From assembly GCA_001724275.1 (NCBI GenBank), contig MEDZ01000034.1:1-56582 (forward strand): a DNA stretch of 56,582 nucleotides, in the 5' to 3' direction. Below the pieces are notes generated by a model, which saw only the letters and a list, made by a program, of their open reading frames with translations, searched no databases and was not told the DNA's origin. The stretch is from Gemmatimonadetes bacterium SCN 70-22 (GTDB taxonomy: Bacteria; Gemmatimonadota; Gemmatimonadetes; Gemmatimonadales; Gemmatimonadaceae). Position 1 is the first letter of the stretch. Every line of letters begins with the position of its first letter. Shown piece by piece: positions 41,838-50,896 of the stretch. The position numbers and the translations under genes were made by a program.

Positions 41838-43853
41838 ATGCATTCCGCGCGACTCCTGCTCGGCGCCGTCGCCGTCGCGCTGCTCCCGTTCGCGAAGGGC
41901 GACGCCCAGCCCGGCGGACCGTACCTTCGCCTCGAGCAATACCTCGACTGGGAGGACGTCCAGTCGCCGCGGCTCTCGCCCGACGGGAAGCAGGTGATCT
42001 ACACCCGCCGCTGGATCGACAAGCTCAACGACCGGTGGGAGTCGTCGCTCTGGATCATGAACGTCGACGGCTCGAGGAGCCGGTTCCTCGTGAACGGCGG
42101 GTCGGTCGAGTGGTCACCCGACGGGCAGCGCATCGCCTACATCGCCCGCGGCGAGCCGGCCGGCGCCCAGATCTTCGTCCGGTGGATGGACGCCGAGGGG
42201 GCGGTGTCGCAGGTGACGCGCCTGACGGAGGCGCCCAGCGACATCCAGTGGTCGCCCGACGGGAAGTCGATCGCCTTCCGCATGGCCGTTCCGTACCGCG
42301 AGGCCTGGAGCATCCCGCTCCCGGCGGCCCCGAAGGGAGCCAAGTGGGTCGAGCCGCCGCGCATCGTGACGAAGCTCGACTACCGCCAGGACCGCCAGGG
42401 GTTCACCGACGATGCCTACCAGCACGTCTTCGTCGTCTCGGCCGACGGCGGGACGCCGCGGCAGCTGACGAGCGGCAACTGGGATCACGGCGCCCGGCAG
42501 TGGATGCCCGACGGCAAGTCGGTGGTGTTCAGCGCCAATCGCGTCCCCGACGCCGAGTACTCGTGGCGGCAGAGCGACGTATACGCGGTGGACGTCGCCA
42601 GCGGCGCCATCAGGCAGCTGACGACGCGCAGCGGCCCCGATGGCCAGCCGGTTCCGTCGCCCGACGGGAAGCTCATCGCCTACACCGGCTACGACTACAC
42701 GACCGACACCTGGCGTGACCAGCAGCTGTACGTGATGAACGCCGACGGGTCGAACCCGCGGCCACTCACGCCGCAACTCGACCGGTCGCCGGCGGGGCTC
42801 ATCTGGGCCGCGGACGGGAGCGGGATCTACTTCACCGTGGAGAACGAGGGGTCACGCAACCTCTACTTCGCCTCCCTCGGCGGGGAGGTGCGCCCGGTGA
42901 CGAAGGGGGCGCACGTCCTCACGGTCACCGACATCGGCAAGGGCGGGATCGCGGTGGGGACGGCCAGCACCGCCGCGAGGCCTAACGATGTCGTCACCTT
43001 CCCGCTGCTGCGCCCCGAGCCCAGGGCCATCACGGCGGTGAACGACGACATCCTGGCGGGGAAGACGCTGGGCGCACAGGAGGAGGTGTGGTACACGTCG
43101 GTGGACGGCTACCGCATCCAGGGATGGATCGTGAAGCCCCCCGATTTCGACCCGGCCAGGAAGTACCCGCTGATGCTGGAGATCCACGGCGGGCCGCACG
43201 CGATGTACAACGTGGGGTTCAACTTCGCGCGCCAGAACCACGCGGCCGAGGGGTACGTCCTGCTCTACACCAACCCGCGCGGCTCCACGGGGTACGGCAG
43301 CGCCTTCGGCAACGCGATCAAGAATGCGTACCCGGGAAAGGACTTCGACGACCTGATGGCCGGGGTCGACACGGTGGTCAATCGCGGCTACATCGACCCC
43401 GCGCGCCTGTACGTCTTCGGCTGCTCCGGCGGCGGCGTGCTGACGGCGTGGATCGTGGGACACACGGATCGCTTCGCCGCCGCCAGCTCCAACTGCCCGG
43501 TGACCAACTGGATGAGCTTCGTCGGGACGACCGATGGGCCGTCCTGGTACCGCAACTTCGAGAAGCCGTTCTGGGAGGACCCGAGCGAGCACCTGCGTCG
43601 CTCGCCGATCATGTACGTCGGCAACGTGAAGACGCCGACCATGCTGATGACGGGCGTTCTCGACCTGCGCACGCCGATGCCGCAGACCGAGGAGTTCTAC
43701 ATGGCGCTGAAGTATCGCAAGGTGCCGACGGCAATGATCCGCTTCAACAACGAGTGGCACGGGACGTCGTCGACGCCGTCCAACTTCCTGCGAACGCAGC
43801 TGTACCTGCGGAGCTGGTTCGCCCGCTGGCCGCAGCGGGTGGCGGCGCAGTAG
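41838..43853 (+). CDS. Exported S9 prolyl-oligopeptidase-family peptidase
   Basis: A 671-aa exported protein with a signal peptide (LLLGAVAVALLPFAKGDAQP). Residues about 30-380 are a TolB/WD40-like beta-propeller with repeated SPDGK, SPDGQ and MPDGK turns. The C-terminal alpha/beta-hydrolase domain has nucleophile S530 in FGCSGGGVLTAW, the acid in MTGVLDLRTP (about 613) and H641 in NEWHGTS. It cleaves short peptides, probably as dipeptidyl or acylaminoacyl peptidase in the periplasm. ATG 41838 has a strong GGAGG site. The next gene, a cytochrome c, starts 36 bp later. Confidence 0.94.
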   Translation: MHSARLLLGAVAVALLPFAKGDAQPGGPYLRLEQYLDWEDVQSPRLSPDGKQVIYTRRWIDKLNDRWESSLWIMNVDGSRSRFLVNGGSVEWSPDGQRIAYIARGEPAGAQIFVRWMDAEGAVSQVTRLTEAPSDIQWSPDGKSIAFRMAVPYREAWSIPLPAAPKGAKWVEPPRIVTKLDYRQDRQGFTDDAYQHVFVVSADGGTPRQLTSGNWDHGARQWMPDGKSVVFSANRVPDAEYSWRQSDVYAVDVASGAIRQLTTRSGPDGQPVPSPDGKLIAYTGYDYTTDTWRDQQLYVMNADGSNPRPLTPQLDRSPAGLIWAADGSGIYFTVENEGSRNLYFASLGGEVRPVTKGAHVLTVTDIGKGGIAVGTASTAARPNDVVTFPLLRPEPRAITAVNDDILAGKTLGAQEEVWYTSVDGYRIQGWIVKPPDFDPARKYPLMLEIHGGPHAMYNVGFNFARQNHAAEGYVLLYTNPRGSTGYGSAFGNAIKNAYPGKDFDDLMAGVDTVVNRGYIDPARLYVFGCSGGGVLTAWIVGHTDRFAAASSNCPVTNWMSFVGTTDGPSWYRNFEKPFWEDPSEHLRRSPIMYVGNVKTPTMLMTGVLDLRTPMPQTEEFYMALKYRKVPTAMIRFNNEWHGTSSTPSNFLRTQLYLRSWFARWPQRVAAQ

Positions 43854-43888
43854 GTGCGCGGGGCCACGGTCCGGGGAGCCGCCACGCG

Positions 43889-44620
43889 GTGACCAACGCT
43901 TGCCGCGCGCTGGTGCTGGTTGGGCTCGTCGCCACCGCGACGGGCCCGGCCGCGCGCGCCCAGGGGGCGACGGGGACGCCAGGGCTCTCGGCTGCCGCCT
44001 CGCGCAAGGCGGAGGCGCTGCTGCGCGACCACCTCCCGTGCCTGGGGTGTCACGCGCTCGGGGGGAACGGGGGGCGCATCGCCCCCGACCTCGCGACGGT
44101 GCGCACGCGTCGGTCGGCCGCCTACATTGCCGCCATCGTCACCGACCCCGCGGCAGTCGTCCCGGCAGCCGCAATGCCCCGTACCCCGATGCCACCGGCG
44201 ACCCGCGCGCTGATCATCCGCTACCTGCAAGCGCGTCCGGGATCGGCCACGGACGGCGCGCCGTCCGCGGCGCCAGCCGCAGCGGCGCCGCCACCACGCG
44301 CCGGCGACGGCGCCGCGCTGTACGCGCGCTGGTGCGCCGCGTGCCATGGCCCCACCGGAAAGGGCGACGGCCCCAACGCCTCGGCGCTCCCGGTCACGCC
44401 GGCGGCACACGCCGACGCCGCGGCAATGTCGCAGCGTCCCGACGACTCGCTGTACGACACCATCGCCGGCGGCGGGGCGATCATGAACCGGAGCGCGCGA
44501 ATGCCGGCGTTCGGCGAGACATTGTCCCCCGCGGAGATCCGCGCCCTCGTGGCGCACATCCGCACGCTGTGCCGCTGCCAGGGGCCGGCCTGGTCGCGCG
44601 ACGGGAGCGGGGCACGATAA
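43889..44620 (+). CDS. Exported diheme cytochrome c
   Basis: A 243-aa exported protein with a signal peptide (ALVLVGLVATATGPAARAQ). Two c-type heme sites: CLGCH (51-55) with a short first domain, and CAACH (149-153) in a class I domain with the Met ligand in SARMPAFGETLSP. An Ala/Pro-rich linker joins them. It carries electrons in the periplasm, likely with the octaheme protein encoded 3 bp downstream. GTG 43889 starts the signal peptide; no strong Shine-Dalgarno is present. Confidence 0.85.
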   Translation: MTNACRALVLVGLVATATGPAARAQGATGTPGLSAAASRKAEALLRDHLPCLGCHALGGNGGRIAPDLATVRTRRSAAYIAAIVTDPAAVVPAAAMPRTPMPPATRALIIRYLQARPGSATDGAPSAAPAAAAPPPRAGDGAALYARWCAACHGPTGKGDGPNASALPVTPAAHADAAAMSQRPDDSLYDTIAGGGAIMNRSARMPAFGETLSPAEIRALVAHIRTLCRCQGPAWSRDGSGAR

Positions 44621-44623
44621 CCG

Positions 44624-47056
44624 ATGGCGCGCAAGCGGAATCGCGGGGGCGACGCCCCCATCAGGCGCGTCAGCGCGAAGGACACCGCGGCCACCCCGCT
44701 CCCGGTGAGGCCGGGCGGGGGGCGCCGGCGCCTCCTCGCCGGCGTTGCAGCTGTAGCCGTCGTGGCCGCCCTCCTGCTCGCCGTCCGCCCCTGGCGATGG
44801 CTGGCGTCCGACGACGGCGGGGACGCCGGCGGAGCGCGCGTGCAGCTCCCGCTCCCCGCCGCGCGACTCGCCGCGGCCGGCACCACGCCCGATGACTTCG
44901 TCGGGGCCGAGGCGTGCGCGCGCTGCCACCGCGCCGAGTACGACACGTGGCGCCGGTCGACCCACGGGACGGCGGGGGGCGCACCGTCGCGGGCAATGGT
45001 CATCGCGGCGTTCGACGGCTCGGAGATCCGATTCCGCGACGCCGTCGTCATCCCCACGTCGGCCGGGGGGAGCTACCGCTTCGTCGTGCGGCAGGAAGGG
45101 CGCGGCGAGCGCACGTACCGCGTGGACGGCGTCATCGGCAAGGGACACATGCAGGGGGGCGGGACACAAGGCTTCGTCTCGCGCTTTCCCGACGGGACCT
45201 ACCGCTTCCTCCCCTTCGACTTCCACCGCGAGTCGGGGAAGTGGTTCTGCAACACGGAGGGGCGCTCGGGACGCGGATGGGAGCCGATCACCGCGACCAT
45301 GGCCCTGGCCGACTGCGGGGACTGGCCGCCCGCGCGCGTCCTCGGCGACGAGGTCCGGTACACGAACTGCCAGTCGTGCCATGGCAGCCAGATCACCGTG
45401 ACCCTCGACACGGCAGCGGCACGGCTGCGCACGCGCTTCACGTCGCTCGCCATCAACTGCGAGTCGTGTCACGGCCCGGGGCGGCGCCACGTCCAGCTGG
45501 TGCAGGACCCGACGGCGGTTGCAGCTGGCGACATCGGGATGGCCCCGCTCGAGACGCTGTCCAAGGACGGGTCGCTCGGCACCTGCTGGAGCTGCCACGC
45601 GCTCAAGGATCGCCTGCGCGGCGGGTACCTGGCGGGGGAGAAGCTGGAGGACTACTACGCCATCCGCACGCCGCAGCTGGGCGAGCACGCCCACCTGGCC
45701 GACGGCCGCGTGCGGACCTTCGCCTACCAGGAAGGGCACCTCTGGTCCGACTGCTACGTGAACGGCGGGATGACCTGCACCTCGTGCCACGACCCGCACT
45801 CACAGGGCTACCGCGACGTGGCCGGGACCCCGCTCGCCAGCCGGTTCGACGACCGGCAATGCACCTCGTGTCACCAGGCCAAGGCGGCCGCGCCGCAGCT
45901 GCACACCCGCCATGCCCCGGCGTCGGACGGGAGCCGGTGCGTGAGCTGCCACATGCCGTACCTGCAGGAGCCGCAGGTGGGGACGGCGCTGCGATACGCC
46001 CGGTCCGATCACGCGATCCCAATTCCGCGCCCGCAGCAGGATGCGGCGGCGGGGGTGACCAGCGCCTGTCGCGGGTGCCACATCGACCGCACCGAGGCGG
46101 CGCTCGACGCGCAGGTGCGCGCGTGGTACGGGGAGCTGAAGCCGGTGGCCGGCGGCATCGTTGCGGCGCAGCGGGTGGCGACGATGTCCGATCGCCGCGA
46201 GGCGGCGGCGACGGCCCTCCGCCCGGGGGAGCGTCACACGGCCGCGCTCTTCGCCGGCATGGCGCAGTTTGCCGAGCGATTCCTGGCGCCCGACATGCCC
46301 GACGTGGAGCGGGAGGTCATCGCGCGCCTCGACTCCCTGGCGAGCCACGCGGATGCCGACGTGCGGGCCCTGGCGCTGGCCTCGCTGCACCTGGCGGCGG
46401 GTGAACGGGGGGCGGTGCGACGGCGGCTTGCGTTCCACCTCCGCTCGCTTGGCGGCGAGGAGGCGCGCGTGCGCGCCCGATGGTCGCTGGTGCTCGGCTT
46501 CTTCGGCGACCGCGCGCGCAGCGACGGAGACGTCACCACGGCCGCCACCATCTACCGCAAGGCGCTCGAGATCGAGCCCGACAACCCGCGCACGTACCAG
46601 AATCTCGGCGTCGCGCTCTCACAGGGCGGAGCCTTCGCCGAGGCCGTGACCAGCCTGCGGCAGAGCCTCTCGCTCGATCCGCAGCAGCCGCTGGCCCTGG
46701 TGAATCTCGGGATCGCCCTCTCCTCGCAGGGCGACAAGAACGGGGCGATCGGCGCCTATCGCGACGCCCTGCGGCTCAACGCGCACGAACCGCTCGCCTG
46801 GTTCAACCTCGGCAACGCCTATTTCGAGCTCGGCCGTCAGGGCGAGGCCGAGGCGGCCTACGCCCGGGCCGTCGAGGCCGACCCGTCGCTGCCGGTGGCG
46901 CACTTCTACCTGGCCCGCACGCTCGCCAACCGTGGCGAGTTGGCCCGCGCGCTTCGCGAGGTGGAAGCCGGCCTCGAGTTCGCGCCAGGCGATGCCCAGG
47001 CGCTGGAGGCGCGCGAGAAGCTGCGTCAGCTCATGGCCGGCGGCGGCGCGAAGTAG
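44624..47056 (+). CDS. Octaheme cytochrome c with C-terminal TPR domain
   Basis: An 810-aa protein with a membrane anchor at about 35-55 (LLAGVAAVAVVAALLLAV), eight CXXCH heme sites between about residues 100 and 490 (CARCH, CQSCH, CESCH, CWSCH, CTSCH, CTSCH, CVSCH, CRGCH), and a TPR array from about 640 to the end (YRKALEIEPDNPRTYQNLG; LRQSLSLDPQQPLALVNLG; YRDALRLNAHEPLAWFNLG; YARAVEADPSLPVAHFYLA). The heme region resembles multiheme families that include nitrite or hydroxylamine enzymes, but no catalytic heme motif (CXXCK) is seen. It probably moves or stores electrons in a protein complex assembled by the TPRs. Its 3' end overlaps the convergent gene by 26 bp. Confidence 0.9.
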   Translation: MARKRNRGGDAPIRRVSAKDTAATPLPVRPGGGRRRLLAGVAAVAVVAALLLAVRPWRWLASDDGGDAGGARVQLPLPAARLAAAGTTPDDFVGAEACARCHRAEYDTWRRSTHGTAGGAPSRAMVIAAFDGSEIRFRDAVVIPTSAGGSYRFVVRQEGRGERTYRVDGVIGKGHMQGGGTQGFVSRFPDGTYRFLPFDFHRESGKWFCNTEGRSGRGWEPITATMALADCGDWPPARVLGDEVRYTNCQSCHGSQITVTLDTAAARLRTRFTSLAINCESCHGPGRRHVQLVQDPTAVAAGDIGMAPLETLSKDGSLGTCWSCHALKDRLRGGYLAGEKLEDYYAIRTPQLGEHAHLADGRVRTFAYQEGHLWSDCYVNGGMTCTSCHDPHSQGYRDVAGTPLASRFDDRQCTSCHQAKAAAPQLHTRHAPASDGSRCVSCHMPYLQEPQVGTALRYARSDHAIPIPRPQQDAAAGVTSACRGCHIDRTEAALDAQVRAWYGELKPVAGGIVAAQRVATMSDRREAAATALRPGERHTAALFAGMAQFAERFLAPDMPDVEREVIARLDSLASHADADVRALALASLHLAAGERGAVRRRLAFHLRSLGGEEARVRARWSLVLGFFGDRARSDGDVTTAATIYRKALEIEPDNPRTYQNLGVALSQGGAFAEAVTSLRQSLSLDPQQPLALVNLGIALSSQGDKNGAIGAYRDALRLNAHEPLAWFNLGNAYFELGRQGEAEAAYARAVEADPSLPVAHFYLARTLANRGELARALREVEAGLEFAPGDAQALEAREKLRQLMAGGGAK

Positions 47057-47588
47057 GCTTCGGGGGCGGCGTGGCCGCGCGCCGCACCTGGCGGACGAGC
47101 GTGCGCGCTTCGTCCAGCTCCATCGGCTGGCGGATCCCCTTCAGCTGGGCGTCGTCGGCATAGAGCAGGAACTGCCGCGTCCCGGCGCTGTCGACGCGGG
47201 AAAGGACGAGCGAGCCGGTCCCCAGCCCGGGCTCCTCGAGCACGACCCGCGCGCGCTGCACGCGGTCGTTTGCCATCCGGGCGCGCCTCCCGGGGCGCGG
47301 CAGCGCGACGGTGAGCCTGGCGGCGGAGTCGGCCCAGCGGCGCGCGTCGGAGGCGCGCACGGTGAGCGTCAGCGTACGCTCCGCCCCGGAGATGCCGATG
47401 CCGAGCGCCCCGTCCGGGGCCTGGCGCAGGACGACGGCGACGTCGCCGAAGAGGGAGCGGATGGGCGCTCGCACCTCCTGCGCCCCCAGCGGCGGTCCCC
47501 ATCCCAGGAGGACGAGGGCGCCCGTCACGAGGTGGCGGCGGCGCAGCCCGGCCTGCGGTGTGCCGGCTGCAAGGAGGCGTGGCGTCAT
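47031..47588 (-). CDS. Exported hypothetical protein
   Basis: A 185-aa protein with a signal-like start (LRRRHLVTGALVLLGWGPPLGAQ) and a mature part of alternating strands (AERTLTLTVRASDARRW; ARVVLEEPGLGTGSLVLSRVD; FLLYADDAQLKGI) ending in a basic, Pro-rich tail. No family recognised. ATG 47588 gives a sensible signal peptide. Its last 26 bp overlap the octaheme gene tail to tail, so converging transcripts would be antisense at the ends. Confidence 0.6.
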   Translation of the reverse strand: MTPRLLAAGTPQAGLRRRHLVTGALVLLGWGPPLGAQEVRAPIRSLFGDVAVVLRQAPDGALGIGISGAERTLTLTVRASDARRWADSAARLTVALPRPGRRARMANDRVQRARVVLEEPGLGTGSLVLSRVDSAGTRQFLLYADDAQLKGIRQPMELDEARTLVRQVRRAATPPPKPTSRRRRP

Positions 47589-47789
47589 CGGAATGCGGGG
47601 GAGAATCGGCACGTGGGAGTTGGTTGGTGCGCGGAGGGTAGCGCAACGGGACGGGGGTGTCACCCCGAGGGATGCCGGACGAAAGGGTGAGGGCAAATGC
47701 CGCCTTGGGCCACCGGCATTGCGTCGCGCGGGCCCGCGCGGGAGACCTTCGCGGCCGGCCCCATATGGCGGACGGTCGAGATCGTGGCA

Positions 47790-47795
47790 TATCTT
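47790..47795 (+). promoter_or_regulatory. TATCTT -10-like element of the TonB receptor gene
   Basis: TATCTT lies 48 nt before ATG 47844 and fits the TANNTT pattern. Confidence 0.35.
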
Positions 47796-47843
47796 CGGGA
47801 CGATTTTTCCCTGTGGTGATACACCATCTCCAAAGAGGTGTCG

Positions 47844-50735
47844 ATGTCTGCTACCCGGGTTCGTCTATTCGCCGTCATGTGCGTCCTCGCGCTGGCAGCC
47901 CGTCCGGTGCTCGCGCAGGGCGGCGCCATCAGCGGCAAGGTCTCCACGGAGGGCGGCACCCCCATTCGGGAGGTGCGCGTCCTCGCGATCAGCGCCAGCG
48001 GCCAGACGGCGGCGTCGGTCCTGTCGCGCGAGGATGGGACGTACCGCATCTCGAACGTCTCTGCGGGCACGTACGCCGTCGTGGCCCGCCGCATCGGCTT
48101 CAGCGAGGAGCGGCGCGACGGCGTCGTCGTCAGCGACGGCGGGACCGCCACGGTCGACTTCACGATGAAGGAGGTGGCCACCCAGCTCAATCCCGTCGTG
48201 ACCACGGCGTCGCGGCGGCCGGAGAAGGCGCTGGACGCGCCGGCGTCGGTGTCGGTGGTCGACGTGCGCGAGATCCAGGAGCGTCCCTCGGTGACGGTCG
48301 CGGATCACGTGCGCGGGGTTCCCGGCATCGACGTGAACCAGGGCGGCATCGCGCAGGCGAACGTGGTGGCGCGCGGATTCAACAACGCGTTCTCGGGCTC
48401 GATCCTGATGCTGCAGGACTACCGCTTTGCCGGGGTCCCCTCGCTGCGCGTGAACGTCCCGTTCCTGATGACGGGGGTGAACGAGGACGTCGAGCGCGTC
48501 GAGGTCCTGCTGGGTCCGGCCTCGGCGCTGTACGGACCGAACTCGGCGAACGGGGTGCTGCACGTGATCACCAAGTCGCCATTCGAGTCGCAGGGGACGA
48601 CGCTCACCGTCGACGGGGGCGAGCGCTCGCTGATGCGCGGGTCGATCCGCCACGCGGGCGTGCTGGGGAGCAAGGTCGGCTACAAGCTCTCGGGCGAGTA
48701 CTTCACCGCCACCGACTGGCACAGCGCCTCGGCGCGCGACACGCTGGGGAACATCCTCCCGAACTACGATCCGGGGGAGCCCGACGTCTTCCCGCCGCAG
48801 GCGCCCGGCGGGCGTGCGGGAAAGCCGAACATCCGTGACTTCGACCTCCGCAAGTTCACCTCGGAGGCGCGGGTCGACGTGCGTCCGAACGAGAACTCCG
48901 AGTTCGTCTCGACCGTCGGGTACAGCAAGGTCGGGAGCGGGCTGGAGTTGACGGGGGCGAACGGCACGGCGCAGATCAAGAACTGGACGTACCTCAGCCT
49001 CCAGCAGCGGGCGCGCGTGGGGCGGCTCTTCGGGCAGGTGTTCGCCAACCTCAGCGATGCCGGCAACGACGATTCGCTCTCGACCTCCGGGACGTACCTG
49101 CTGCGTTCGGGGCAGCCGATCGTCGACCAGTCGCGGGTCTTCGCCGCGCAGCTGCAACACGGGCTCTCGCTGGGATCGCGCCAGGACTTCGTGTACGGGA
49201 TGGACTGGATCAAGACCAACCCGCGCACCGGTGGGACCATCAACGGGCGCAACGAGGGCATCGACGACGTGACCGAGTACGGTGGCTACGTCCAGTCCAC
49301 CTCCAACCTCACGCGCAACTTCGACCTCATCGCCGCGCTGCGCATCGACCACAACTCCCTCATCGAGGGGTACCAGACCTCGCCGCGGGTGGCGCTCGTC
49401 TTCAAGCCGTCGGAGACGCAGAACTTCCGCGTCACCTACAACCGCGCCTTCTCGACGCCGGCCAACTTCTCGTACTTCCTCGACCTCATCCAGGCGCGCA
49501 ACATCGGCAACTCGGGCTACAACATCCGGGCGCACGGGAACCCGCCCAAGGAGGGGTGGGGCTTCAACCGGTCGTGCGGGACGGCGAACGGTGGCCTCTG
49601 CATGAAGTCGCGCTTCACCGGCGGCAACAACTGGGTGCCGTCGTCGGCCGCGGGCGTCTACAAGGGCGTGATCGCCGGGCTGCGCCCGAACCTCGTCGCG
49701 CTCCTCACGCCGTCGCTTGGCGCCACGCTGGCCAACTCCCTCGTGAATGGGCTCGGGAACGTGCAGCCCACCGACGCGCAGGTGGGGACGCGCATCGCGT
49801 ACCTCAACCAGGCCACCGACCCGTCCAAGGACATCCAGGGGGGCAACCTGGCCGACATCGGTCCGCTGGACGCGTCGTACAACAAGACGTACGAACTCGG
49901 CTACAAGGGGATCATCGCCAACAAGCTGCGCCTTGCCATCGATGGCTGGATCCAGAAGCGCGGTGACGTCGGCAACCCGGCGGGGCTGGCAACGCCGAAC
50001 GTCTTCTTCAACGGGCCGCAGCTGGGGAGCTACCTCGGGCAGCAGATCGTGCAGATCCTGATGGGGGCGGGGATGCCGCAGGCGCAGGCACTCGCGGCCG
50101 CGCAGCAGATCGCCCCGCAGATCGCCACCGCGGCGGCGTCGCTCCCCTTGGGCATCGTGCAGTTCAACAACGACACGTTCGCCAACGGCACCGACGTGTA
50201 TGCCACCTACACGTCCACCAGCAACCAGGAGATCACGGTCAAGGGGGTCGACATGGCGGTGGACTACGTCGCCAACGACTACGTGACGCTGGCCGGAACG
50301 TACAGCTGGGTGAGCGACCTGGTGTTCCGGGACATCGCAAGCTCCAACACCGCGCCGCTCATGCTCAACGCGCCCGACGGCAAGGCGTCGCTGACGGTGA
50401 AGTTCCGCGACGAACCCAACAAGTACGGCATCGAGCTGCGCTGGCGCTACATGAGCAGCTACCCGGTCAACTCCGGGGTGTACGCCTCGGGGGTCGACGC
50501 CAACGGGCACGCCATCCGCTTCCAGCGCCCTGGCTCCACGGCGTACTACATCTACGACGGCGTGCCGGCCAACAACCTGTTCGACATCGGCTTCAACTAT
50601 CGCCTGCCGTTCGGCTCGCAGGAGCTGCTCTGGTCGGTCAACGGGACCAACGTCCTGGACAGCAAGGTCCGTACGTTCCCCGGCTCGCCGGAGATCGGCC
50701 GGATGGTGGTGACGCGGTTGCAGTACTCGTTCTGA
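47844..50735 (+). CDS. TonB-dependent outer-membrane receptor
   Basis: A 963-aa receptor: signal peptide (VRLFAVMCVLALAARPVLAQ), an N-terminal carboxypeptidase-regulatory-like domain (GGAISGKVSTEGGTPIREV, about 27-105), a plug domain (SVVDVREIQERPSVTVADHV; VEVLLGPASALYGPNSANGV) and a long beta-barrel ending in Phe963 (VVTRLQYSF), as BamA requires. The substrate is not evident. The barrel has an unusual Ala/Gln-rich insertion at about 735-770 (QAQALAAAQQIAPQIATAAA). ATG 47844 follows AAAGAGG at good spacing; GTG 47838 is an alternative. A strong terminator follows. Confidence 0.94.
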   Translation: MSATRVRLFAVMCVLALAARPVLAQGGAISGKVSTEGGTPIREVRVLAISASGQTAASVLSREDGTYRISNVSAGTYAVVARRIGFSEERRDGVVVSDGGTATVDFTMKEVATQLNPVVTTASRRPEKALDAPASVSVVDVREIQERPSVTVADHVRGVPGIDVNQGGIAQANVVARGFNNAFSGSILMLQDYRFAGVPSLRVNVPFLMTGVNEDVERVEVLLGPASALYGPNSANGVLHVITKSPFESQGTTLTVDGGERSLMRGSIRHAGVLGSKVGYKLSGEYFTATDWHSASARDTLGNILPNYDPGEPDVFPPQAPGGRAGKPNIRDFDLRKFTSEARVDVRPNENSEFVSTVGYSKVGSGLELTGANGTAQIKNWTYLSLQQRARVGRLFGQVFANLSDAGNDDSLSTSGTYLLRSGQPIVDQSRVFAAQLQHGLSLGSRQDFVYGMDWIKTNPRTGGTINGRNEGIDDVTEYGGYVQSTSNLTRNFDLIAALRIDHNSLIEGYQTSPRVALVFKPSETQNFRVTYNRAFSTPANFSYFLDLIQARNIGNSGYNIRAHGNPPKEGWGFNRSCGTANGGLCMKSRFTGGNNWVPSSAAGVYKGVIAGLRPNLVALLTPSLGATLANSLVNGLGNVQPTDAQVGTRIAYLNQATDPSKDIQGGNLADIGPLDASYNKTYELGYKGIIANKLRLAIDGWIQKRGDVGNPAGLATPNVFFNGPQLGSYLGQQIVQILMGAGMPQAQALAAAQQIAPQIATAAASLPLGIVQFNNDTFANGTDVYATYTSTSNQEITVKGVDMAVDYVANDYVTLAGTYSWVSDLVFRDIASSNTAPLMLNAPDGKASLTVKFRDEPNKYGIELRWRYMSSYPVNSGVYASGVDANGHAIRFQRPGSTAYYIYDGVPANNLFDIGFNYRLPFGSQELLWSVNGTNVLDSKVRTFPGSPEIGRMVVTRLQYSF

Positions 50736-50752
50736 TCCCACCCGGTGTGCGA

Positions 50753-50792
50753 GGCGGGCAGGAGCCGATGGCTCCTGCCCGCCTTGCGTTTC
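50753..50792 (+). terminator. Intrinsic terminator after the TonB receptor
   Basis: A perfect 14-bp stem GGCGGGCAGGAGCC/GGCTCCTGCCCGCC with a 3-nt loop, followed by TTGCGTTTC. Confidence 0.8.
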
Positions 50793-50840
50793 ATCGCACG
50801 TGCGGGCGACGGGACAGGAGCCGGTACTGGCGCGCCGGGC

Positions 50841-50846
50841 TACCTT
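50841..50846 (+). promoter_or_regulatory. TACCTT -10-like element
   Basis: TACCTT lies 50 nt before GTG 50897 of the phosphodiesterase gene, and 12 nt before ATG 50859 of a 24-codon out-of-frame ORF that overlaps the gene start. Confidence 0.35.
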
Positions 50847-50896
50847 TCGCTCGTCGGCATGCACCCTCTCGCCACGTCCGCCCCACCCCCGCTCGC

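Noticed and set aside
41402-41939. Minus-strand ORFs in the 41.5-41.8 kb gap
   Set aside because: Arg/Ala/Pro-rich, overlapping both neighbours, without start signals or motifs.
47865-50864. 999-codon open frame on the minus strand opposite the TonB receptor
   Set aside because: It is a codon-bias shadow of a GC-rich gene: no start signal, Arg/Val/Leu/Asp-rich composition and no domain, whereas the plus strand encodes a full receptor.
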